A DNA stretch of 12,923 nucleotides from Monoraphidium neglectum (lineage: Eukaryota > Chlorophyta > Chlorophyceae > Sphaeropleales > Selenastraceae): contig NW_014012747.1 of the NCBI RefSeq assembly GCF_000611645.1, positions 7,220-20,142 of the forward strand, given 5' to 3'. Below are positions 1 through 7,829 of this stretch, piece after piece. Below the pieces are notes generated by a model, which did not search any database, was not told the DNA's origin, and saw only the letters and a list, made by a program, of their open reading frames with translations. The first letter of the stretch is position 1. Each line of letters opens with the position of its first letter. The position numbers were made by a program, and so were the translations under genes.

Positions 1-10
1 GGGGGGGGGG
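1..10. repeat. G10 homopolymer at the window edge
   Basis: The window opens with ten G bases followed by very GC-rich sequence. This may be a natural G tract or an assembly-edge artefact. Confidence 0.6.
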
Positions 11-461
11 AGCGGGCGCTCGGCGCGCCCCCGGGCACGAGGCCGAGTCGGGCAGGGGGTGGGGGCAGGTGCGACTGAGCTTGCTGCCCCGGGCGCTGGC
101 CGGCGCACTCGGTGCGGACGGACCCACGACCTGATCACCGATCGGCCTGGCTCACAAGCGATGCATGCAGGCAGCGCCTGGCGCATTGCTGACGCTCCTG
201 CCCCGGCCCGCCCCCACAGCCACGCACCCTCCGCCCAGCCCTCACCATCCCCACCCACACAATGCCCCATTCCACGCCCCTTGCTCCAGAGCTGCACCTC
301 CGGCTGCTTTGCCCCCACCCTGCAACATTGCTGCCGCCCAAAAGCTCCGCCCCTGCCGCCGCGCCTCTGGTAGCAGAAGCAACCCCAGCCACCCGCTTGC
401 CGCCCATTTGGAGGGGTGCACGAGGGTCCCGCATGCCACCCCTCCCCTTGCTCCCGGCCCT

Positions 462-553
462 CACATACACACACATAACACACACACAACAGCCAAATCA
501 GAAGCTCACACATGCACACACAACTACACACATGCATACACATACACACACAC
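462..553. repeat. Interrupted (AC)n microsatellite
   Basis: The plus strand is a broken run of CA dinucleotides with occasional T, G or A interruptions; the minus strand reads (TG)n. It lies at the start of the intron after the last recognised coiled-coil exon, and one candidate donor (GCGC|GTGTGTG) is its first repeat unit. Confidence 0.85.
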
Positions 554-2550
554 GCGCGATGACATCATAGCCAGACCGGAAGCCCACCAGGCGCCGCCTC
601 ATGTCGCGGTCAGCCAGCTGCGCCGCGCGGTCCGCCTTGAGCCGCGCCGCCACCTCGCGCTTCAGCCGCGCCTTCTCCTCCTCCTCCCGCTCCCACCGCT
701 TCAGCTGGGCCTGCGGGGCACAGGCAAAACGCCATGTGCTCACGCGTGTGTCATGATGCGTGCCAGGCGGCTCGGCGGTCTTCCCGCGCTCTCAGCGCTG
801 CTTCGCATTCCTCGCTTGCCCGAGGCTTCTCGGCAGCTACCTTGTGCTCTTTTGGCAAATACCACAACACTCTGCATCCGGAATGACCTCGTCACCCCCC
901 AAATACTGGGCCGAGGGCTGAGAGGGGGACGACGAGCGGCTGCTGCCCCAGCAAGCGGAATTCAAACCCTCACACCGTCTTTCGTCCAGACCGCCCACCT
1001 GCTCCTCGTGAAAGTATGCGACCTCCTCGTCGTGCTCCCGCGCCTCCCCCGCCTCGCGCATCGCCACCTGGCCGGCCAACTCGATTTGCAAAGCGCGCGC
1101 CGCCTCAAGCGCCGCCGCGCGCTCGGCCGTGTCCTTCGCCTTGCCTTCCTGCGAGGGGAGTTGATCAACGACCATATAAGCTTGCTCAGCGACACACATC
1201 CTGGAGGATGCCTGTCGAGAGCGATACCTATAATTCAAAGTGGCAGGTGCCCCAGCCCATCCGCTTTTCAATATGCCCTGACCACTATTGCACGGCCGGC
1301 AGCACTCCACCTGCCGCACCAAAACTTGTAACCCCGGCCATCAAATCCCCTGAACCTTGTTACCCCGGCTGGCCACTGGCGCCCCCAAACCTTGATGTGC
1401 ATCTCGTATATCTTGGCCCACTCGTCGGCTTCCTGCTGCGCGCGCTTCATCGCCGCCAGCGTGCTGCGCCTGCGCGGCGAGCCGCGGACGCACAAATGTG
1501 GTTGATGCCGGCGGCTCGAGCGGGCATGGGCGGCGCTGATGCAATGGTGTTGGCATGTTGGATGACAAGCGACGCACGAGAGGCCCGCACGGGCCATCAG
1601 CTGTGCAGCAGCAAGCTTGCTGTGGCGGCAGCAGCAGCTGTGCGGGCGGCGGCCGCAGCCAGCCGCCCACCATCTCAGCCAGCACCCCGTCCCTGCCCGG
1701 CGGCTCACTGCGGGGTGCCTCCTGTGAGCTTGGCGCGAATCCTGTCCTCCAAAGATGAGAGGTCCTGCTCCTGCAATGTTGTGAGACCGAACTGCGTGCC
1801 TTGAGCAACCGCCCGGGTCAGGGCGGCTCGGGGTGTCTGCAGTGCGGCCTGCGCCATCAGCAGGGGCTGAGTCACGCATGCCGCTGCGGCTGCTGGCAAA
1901 AGCGTGCTGTGCTCGACAAGGGCTTGCGCAGGCTGCGGCACGCGTGCTGCTGAGGGTCATGCCCCGGACCTCTGCAATGGAAGGCACACGCATGTATGGG
2001 CTTGCCGCTTGTGCACTGGAGACACAAGCGCAATCCGTCTGCTGCTGCTGCTGCTGCTGTCGCCGCTGCGGCTGCTGGGGCGCACCCGCATGCCGCCCGC
2101 ATATTCCATGAAGGCTGTGACCTCCGCCGATATGATTTCCTGGGCCTTCAAATCACCAGCCAGCTCCTGCGCAGTACGTGCTGCACTTCAGCTGCATGCA
2201 ACGCACATTGACGTGTGCGCATGCGGGCAGCAGCTGCGGCATGCGATGCACGCGCGCAACCGCGTGCTTCGGTTTCGGAGACGCACCGCAAACTTGGCGC
2301 GCATGCGCTTGATGAGAGCGCCTTTGAGTACTTCCATCGTGGTTGCCGATCCCGGAGTGGCCTGCGAGGGAGACAAGCAACGCGTTTCGTGCAGTCCACA
2401 CTGCGTGTGCGTGGTCAATGCGGCAGCTCTCCCGACTAGGCCTTCATTCACCGTGCGGCTGCCCGTAACAAGCCTATTCGCTGTCCCTGCTCTCGTAGCG
2501 GGCGCGGTGCCCGTGATGCCAAGCCCTTTGCTCCCGGGCCGCGACGCCAT
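554..2550 (-). CDS. Coiled-coil protein, candidate axonemal/ciliary, 3' end not resolved
   Basis: Exons (minus): 2550-2452, 2361-2287, 2166-2086, about 1770-1709, 1469-1391, 1148-999, and 710 down to 588 or 554. Phases agree at every join (0,0,0,2,0,0). The start is MASRPGSKGLGITGTAPATR, a basic Gly/Ser/Thr/Pro-rich head of about 55 residues resembling tubulin-binding heads such as that of IFT74. From MEVLKGALIKRMRAKFAELA onward the protein is almost all charged helix: QEADEWAKIYEMHIK, ALEAARALQIELAGQVAMRE, then LKRWEREEEEKARLKREVAA and ADRDMRRR. That composition is typical of trichohyalin-plectin-homology and CFAP-type doublet-microtubule proteins, but no specific ortholog is recognised. The exon near 1770 has alternative in-phase acceptors at 1932, 1866 and 1848. 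Translation could also start at the inner ATG near 2337. At least 220 residues are visible; the rest lies below 554 or outside the window. Confidence 0.65.
2039..2059. repeat. (CTG)7 trinucleotide repeat
   Basis: Seven perfect CTG units on the plus strand ((CAG)7 on the minus strand), followed by degenerate CGCTG units. In the gene model they fall in the intron between the exons ending at 2086 and starting near 1770. The CAG units provide many cryptic AG acceptors, which adds to the uncertainty of the next exon start. Confidence 0.85.
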
Positions 2551-2601
2551 CGCAACAACACAGGTCTGTGCGTGGTTGATGATATATATGTACAGGGGAA
2601 T

Positions 2602-2606
2602 TTACA
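2602..2606 (-). terminator. Candidate TGTAA poly(A) signal of the membrane-protein gene
   Basis: TGTAA on the minus strand lies 128 nt after the TGA at 2734, in a short A/T-rich patch (about 2575-2620). It is the only TGTAA between that stop and the next gene's first ATG at 2550, so cleavage would fall almost at the start of the next coding region. Confidence 0.55.
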
Positions 2607-2733
2607 AGTAAAGTACACTCGCGACACGCGCCTCTTGATACAACGCAAATCGGCAGCGCAAGGGCCGCACAGCTCACATGCCGCAGAGCACCCAGCTTGC
2701 CTGTGCAGTTTGCAGGAGCTCCAGCCACCAGCA

Positions 2734-4053
2734 TCATACGTCGAGCCTGCCTTGCCGCCAACCCTCCTCCAGTTCGACCCGCCGCGGCTGCTCGCTCCCG
2801 TGCTGGGCCCACGCCTCCGCTTCCCCGCGGGCCTGCGCCGCGCCGGCCGCTCGCACTTCCATTCTGTAATGCGCCCACTGGCCAAACCTGACGGCCGCCA
2901 TTGCAAGGTTGGCTGCGCCCAGCCACCAGCGCACGCGCCGGGCGGCGGCGGCGGTGGCGCGCAAGGCGCTCCTGGCCTGGGGCAGGAGGGCGACGTCCGT
3001 CTTCGCCCTCATAACCAGGAACGCTTCCAGCTTGGCTAAGGATGTGGTTGCGTGGTTTGAGCATAGCAGCGATTCCATGGTTGCAGTCAAATTAGGAACA
3101 TGCTAAAACATTGACAATCAGCATGCAGCAACCCACAGTGGGCAAGACATGGCCGAACCAGCTGCCTCTCGCGCCACCCATGATGGACGGCTGACGCTAG
3201 CATGAGCAAAGTTCATCGGAACCCGCCCTCAACACTGCTGTGCGACCCACCTTGCGGCCGCGCCCCCTTTCCAGCCGCCTGCCCCGCTGCCGCCGCAGGA
3301 GTCGGGGCGTCGCCGCCGCCTCCCTCCCCCGCGCCGAGCGACGGGGCACGCGCCCCGGAGGCGTCGCTGCCGCCGCCCGGCGCCCCCGCACCCTCGAGAG
3401 CTTCGGCTGCTTGGAGGCCTGGCGTGTTTGTGCGCGCGGCGTAGGCGGCAGTAACCCGACTCCAGGTTGTGGGTGAGGAGGTGGAAAGGCCTGGCAAGCA
3501 GAAGATCAGCAGACACAAGGCTGGTGCAGCTGACATGCTGGGGGCTAGAGGCACGCGTGCCTTTTCACAGATGCGCGACCGCGGCGCACCGTTCAACCGG
3601 ACGAATGCCGCCGTGTCGGGGACCTCTGCTTCGAGCAACTGCGACAACGGCCAAGTTTTGGTTGGTTCCGGGGTGCAGGCGGAGGGAACAGCGGCCGCAG
3701 CTGAGGCATGCCGCCTGGGCCCCCGAAAGGGAAAACAAGACGAGCTGGAAAGGAAAGACTGCAAGGGCACAAAGCAATTTCGTGTCGGGCCTTGTGAACA
3801 TGGTGTGGGGCCTCACCTTGAGTAGGGACTCCGCCCTGTGAGCCATGCGCGCCACTACAAAGAGCGCCGGGACAGAAGCCACCAGGAAGACGGCGCCGGC
3901 GCAGCAGAGCGCGAGGAGCCCCAGCGACTGGAGGAGCGCAGGCAGCTGCAGCGCAGGCGGTGCTGCTGCGGCGGCGGCGGCGGGCAGGGCACGGATTGCG
4001 ACAGGGCGTCGCCTCTGCGGCAGCGACGGCGTCGGCGTCATGATGAGCGCCAT
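2734..4053 (-). CDS. Predicted plastid/organelle single-pass membrane protein (4 exons)
   Basis: Exons (minus): 4053-3817, 3638-3590, 3490-3251, 3035-2734. They sum to 828 nt (275 residues plus TGA) and all phases agree (0, 1, 1). Donors include AAG|GTGAGG and CAAG|GTGGGT. Residues 1-34 are rich in Ala, Pro and Arg with almost no acidic residues, like a chloroplast transit peptide. Residues about 38-67 form one long hydrophobic segment (LLQSLGLLALCCAGAVFLVA and on). After it comes MAHRAESLLK, then LLEAEVPDTAAFVRLNG, which recalls the stretch just after the membrane helix in plant and algal DUF948-like plastid proteins; that likeness is from memory and needs a search. Next is a Gly/Ala/Pro-rich linker (about 100-175), then a basic, Trp- and Ala-rich C-terminal domain (AKLEAFLVMRAKTDVALLPQ and on). 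Exon 2 could instead end at GTGAAA a little downstream, which also keeps phase. Function is unknown. Confidence 0.65.
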
Positions 4054-4838
4054 GCCACTGCTCGCGAATGCCAGGGCGGGGTCACATCTGCGGGGAGGTG
4101 TGCAGCGGCGCCACTGAGCTTGTGAGCGCCCGGGCGCCAGTCAGCGGTGCAGCGATCCACATGAGTCAGGTGAGACGCCCGCCACCTCACGCGCCATGAA
4201 CCGACCTGCTCCTTCTCTGCGCTGTGGTGGTTGATGTATCCGTTGGTGTGCCATGCCGAATGAATCGTGTTTGTGGGACTCTGCAGACACTCAGTTGCGA
4301 TCTGCTGCCAACAGAGGTATCCAAGACAAGCCGCTCGCACATTGCTGCACTTATATGACGGTTCTACGGCCCTGTTAAGGCCCTGGTACGGGCCCTGCGT
4401 TGATTGCAGACTGGCCGGCGCGGCTGTTCGCCACGTCGATTGCTAATCAGGCACATAGAGTATGAGTGCCAGGCTCATCATGCGGCGCGTCGATCAGCGG
4501 CTCTGTTGCACCACCCAGCATGCGCGGTGGTGCGCAGCTGCCGCATCAACAATTGGTTGTGCACCAAGCAACAGCAGGGATACAGGGCGTCACCTTGCAC
4601 ACAGCAAGGCTATGTGTTGTGCTAGACCTGGGTGCGACCTCAGGTCCCGCTCGCGTGTTGATCTTTCTGCTTGTGACGCGCACATCGCGCACAGATGCGG
4701 CGGCAGCATTCCCGCGACAGCCGCAACTGCCGACGACCGTTGCAACCTCCTCTGCGTCAATCACACAGGCCACCCGCCTCCAGACAGTCTTTGTAAGGGA
4801 ATGTGGGGTTACGGGGCCGCTGCGGCAGGGCGGCCACG
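4054..4838. other. Intergenic/leader region between two minus-strand genes
   Basis: This stretch separates the partial gene ending at 4839 from the ATG at 4053. It holds the TATA-like box at 4350-4357 and probably the 5' UTR of the downstream gene. The minus frame 4795-4600 (VACVIDAEEVATVVG...) looks coding and may be an additional 3' exon of the upstream gene. No TGTAA on the minus strand was found here by eye. Confidence 0.4.
4350..4357 (-). promoter_or_regulatory. TATA-like box upstream of the membrane-protein gene
   Basis: On the minus strand CATATAAG occurs about 300 bases upstream of the ATG at 4053, in an otherwise GC-rich region. Initiation about 30 bases downstream would give a leader of roughly 270 nt. 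Only the motif and its position support this. Confidence 0.25.
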
Positions 4839-5728
4839 TCAGCTGGCAGCACTGGCGTTGGCTGGGCCCTCCGCTGACGCGGCAGGGGCCGCCGAGCTGC
4901 CCACACAGGCGGCCTTCAGTCCGACATCGTGCGAGCGCGCGCTGCGCACGATGGTCAACCAGCTGGGGAGTGCTGTTGACTGGGCTCAAGAGGTGCCCTG
5001 GCTGATGCCGGGATGTAATTGCAGCCCCCAAAGCTCCACTGGCCTCGCCCCGACTACGGCAACTCCTGTCCGCCCGCACCCCCACAATTTCACCAGCAGC
5101 GAGAGAATGCTATGCTGACCCCCCTGGACGCTGACACCCGGAGATGGGAGAAGTCACCGCCCACCGCCTGCTGCAGCGAGCCAAGTTCGCGCAGCGTCAC
5201 GCGGTCATCGCTGGTAACAACCAGTGCATTGCCCACCACCAGGACGCGGCGATACGAGTTGGTTCGCAGCGGGAAACATCAGCCGCGCGTGCATCGGTTT
5301 GCAGCTTGGGACGATGAATATGTGCAGCAGCGCACCTCTGCGGCACTGCAGCTTTCTGCTCAGCCCTTGATCATGCACATCAACAAAGCATGCAGCTCGG
5401 TTGAGCTTGCGTTGAGCAGCTCCGACTTGCGTATCATTTAGGATTACTGGCCTCAAGCCAAACGCACCTCCACATGCCGGCCCTCACTCCCCGCATCTTG
5501 TTGTTGATCGCGGGCGACGCCGCCAGGGCGCTCCGCCTGGGCGCCTTGGCGATTGCCGCCGTCCGCCAGACAGCACTACTGCCGCCAGCGCCGCCGCAGC
5601 CGCCCGCACTCGGGCCGCTGGCGCCGCAGCAGCCCGCCCCGGGCTGGTCAGCCTGGCAGGCCGCCCGCGCCTGCCGCAGCCGCCCGCGCAGACGCGCCCC
5701 GCGGCTGTTGGCAGGCGCTTCTGCCACT
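4839..5728 (-). CDS. Unrecognised minus-strand gene, partial exon model
   Basis: Two exons fit well: 5210-5094 (DDRVTLRELGSLQQAVGGDF then SHLRVSASRGVSIAFSRC) and 4962-4839 (WLTIVRSARSHDVGLKAACV, then an Ala/Ser tail and TGA). They join in phase 2 through donor CTG|GTGAAA and acceptor CCCCAG. Upstream, 5728-5468 keeps a high-GC3 frame (VAEAPANSRGARLRGRLRQA to ALAASPAINNKMRGVRAGMW) and ends at GAG|GTGCGT in matching phase 2. The 5' boundary of that exon is a guess, and a second open frame reaches back to 5984. The 3' end is also open: splicing at TGT|GTGGGC (near 4907) into an acceptor near 4795 would give a longer tail (VACVIDAEEVATVVG...) reaching about 4600. The product family is not recognised and no TGTAA follows either stop. 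Confidence 0.45.
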
Positions 5729-7365
5729 CTGCCCAGCGTTTGTTCGTCGTTCCCCGGCCGCCACCCCCGCCGCCGCCCTGCGGCTCCACAGCCTCCCACG
5801 GCTCTGCTACAGCCCGTGCGCGCCGCGCCCAACCCTCATTTGCCATGCCCATGCACCGGGGGCAGCAATCGGCGTGACCACGTTTGTGGCGCCGCAGCCT
5901 CCTGCATGCTCCTTCCCGCCCGTCGCCCTCCCTTGAGGCGCGGGTGAACGAGCTTTGGTCCCGCCTGCATGTCATGCGCCGCACAGTCTACACAGAGCTT
6001 GATCTATCTTCTCTTGACTTGCATAGGGGGACCTGGCCTACCAACACAACATTGCCCTGCGCAGGCACTGAAGTGCCGCGGCACACATGGGTGGTTAGGT
6101 GCACATGCCTTGTCCACACTTGTCACCCTCTTGCGCCCCGCCTTGCTGAGCTTGGCGTCTCCCTTGGTTTTCACTTCGCTTCGTTTGCTCACATGCGTTG
6201 TGGCTTGGGGCCTGGGCTTGGGGCCCTGTGCTGCTAGGTCAGAGGCCGATCGCTTGTTTCGTGTTGCCCTCACTGCATGCCCTTGCGTCCTTCTGCGCTT
6301 TCGAACGCTGATCAATCTGGCTTTGCAATTGCACGCTCTCTGCCACATGCATTTTGGGCTTGCAACTGCCCGCGTGGTTTGCGCTCTTCGTCATCACCGC
6401 CTGTGAAGCGCGCAGCCGTCCGTGCTTCGCACTCGCGCCGATCCGTGCGCTGCATGCATTGCCATTTGGGTCCGTTTGTTGAAAGTGGTGGACGTGTCTT
6501 CACGCCTGCGGTGCCCAGCCGGGGGGGCATTCAGTCATGGCTGCACTGCATGGGGTTGCTTGGCCACAGCCTGCGCCCGGCGCCCGTTGCGCGCCGGCGC
6601 TCATTTTGCACGCCAGCTGTCCCGCGCATTCAGCTGCGGCGCGCAGCGAGCTTCGGGTGACCCGCCACCCGCCTTTCTGCCTGCCGCTTGGATGTCGCCG
6701 CTTTTAAGGCCGCGCCCATAACTGCGAGGTTAGTTGGTCTGCCACATTCCCCTCGCATTGCCCCTTTTGCGATGGATCCCAATCTCGTGTAAGCCAGAGG
6801 CTGATCACCCTTTTGCCGAGTGCCTTGTGGATGCGCCCGGAGGCAGTTGGGTCATGCAACCACACAGCCACAGCCATGCATCACCAGCGAGGAGCCACCC
6901 CGAGATAACCAGAATGACGGCCACCGTCGCTCAGCTTCCTGCTTGTAGGCTAGACTCTCCTCTGCAACTAGTCGTGGCTGCACTGCATCGGATAGCTTGG
7001 CCTCAACCTGCTCCTGACGCCCATCACGTACCCGTGCGTATTGTGCTTGACGAAGCATTGAGATGGCCATCAATTAGACTTTGGACTCACATGATCCCAC
7101 AGTCAACCGCTATTTGAGCTGTCCAGGCACATGGGAAGTGACTTTTGAAGCATCAGTGTTGTGCAACTGGGACCAAAGTGGCCGCCGTGCGCCGTACAAA
7201 GCAGGCGTGCACAAGGGCGTCATGTTCCACTCTGGGGTGCATTGTGCACAAGCGCGCGTGTGCAGGCAAGTTTGCAACACAGGTGTAAAGCGCGGGGCGC
7301 AACATACTCGCACAAGCAAATGATGTTCTCTGTATGCAACAAACTCCCACATATCCAAATACTAG
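5729..7365. other. Unresolved region: upstream exons or long intron, purine-rich on minus strand
   Basis: No complete gene can be drawn here. On the minus strand are several stop-free, charged stretches: 5984-5760 (RDQSSFTRASREGDG), 6530-6312 (CEARTAARFTGGDDEERKPR), 6348-6004 (KTKGDAKLSKAGRKRVTSVD) and 7073-6910 (RDGRQEQVEAKLSDAVQPRL). They could be earlier exons of the gene at 5728-4839. But the minus strand is purine-rich, which by itself yields Lys/Arg/Glu codons in any frame. Codon use at 6910-7073 is also unlike the better exons, with many A- or T-ending codons. Confidence 0.3.
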
Positions 7366-7370
7366 TTACA
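7366..7370 (-). terminator. Candidate TGTAA poly(A) signal of the repeat-protein gene
   Basis: This is the first TGTAA on the minus strand after the stop at 7830, about 460 nt downstream. Green algae use TGTAA in place of AATAAA, and 3' UTRs of several hundred bases are usual. The intervening 7371-7829 is less GC-rich and shows no coding frame, as expected of a 3' UTR. Confidence 0.5.
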
Positions 7371-7829
7371 TGCGGGTTGCAAAAATGTCTCCTGAGCCAT
7401 TACGATAATTCCGATGCTGGTTTCAATCTGTGTGCACACCGCCAAGCAATATTGTAGATAATGTGCGTAGGTGTGCAGAATCAGGAGTTGGCCTGTGTGG
7501 ATTTCCAGTCCCAGAAAAAAGGTGGCCAGGTGTGTGTCACCACAAAGGTTTTATGATGGCTGCTTAAAACGCCATACAGGTTCAAGGATAGGCTGTGCAG
7601 GTTTATAGGGGCAACAATTGGGCTGTCCTGTTTGTGTCGCTTTCACAAAGGTGCTCGAGTATAACACATTCAACAAGTGGCATGCCTGCCTTGAGAATAT
7701 GCACCACCCGTCTTGTCACGGGTATGTAAAGACACCTCTTTTGCTCACGAGCGATGCCAGTTGAGGTGTGTACGAGTGAAAGTATAGGCGTGCACTATAT
7801 GTTGCACTAATCATATCTATTTCACATGA

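Noticed and set aside
462..553. CRISPR-like array or telomere repeat
   Set aside because: The units are dinucleotides with irregular interruptions: no spacers and no telomere heptamer (TTTAGGG or TTTTAGGG).
165..1331. Long plus-strand open frame of 388 codons
   Set aside because: It runs across the AC microsatellite and lies opposite two well-supported minus-strand coiled-coil exons (710-588 and 1148-999). Its composition is Pro/His/Arg/Leu-rich with no domain. It is an antisense shadow.
1709..1971. Acceptor at 1972 (CCATTGCAG) for the coiled-coil gene
   Set aside because: It is a good acceptor, but entering in phase 0 meets TGA after four codons; the acceptor at 1771 (ACATTGCAG) keeps the frame.
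4462..5118. Plus-strand frame of 218 codons with an ERALRTMVNQLGSAVDWAQE stretch
   Set aside because: It is antisense to the phase-matched minus exon 4962-4839 (WLTIVRSARSHDVG...), and no in-phase splicing partner was found on the plus strand.
5144..5441. Plus-strand reading EVTAHRLLQRAKFAQRHAVIA joined to WDDEYVQQRTSAALQL
   Set aside because: It keeps phase across one intron and looks protein-like, but the minus exon 5210-5094 (DDRVTLRELGSLQQ...) joins better to exons on both sides. It is kept only as a caution.
5474..5947. Plus-strand 157-codon frame starting with a hydrophobic stretch (RILLLIAGDAARALRLGALA)
   Set aside because: It resembles a signal or membrane segment, but it continues into Arg/Pro-rich low complexity and lies opposite the better minus frame that splices at GAG|GTGCGT.
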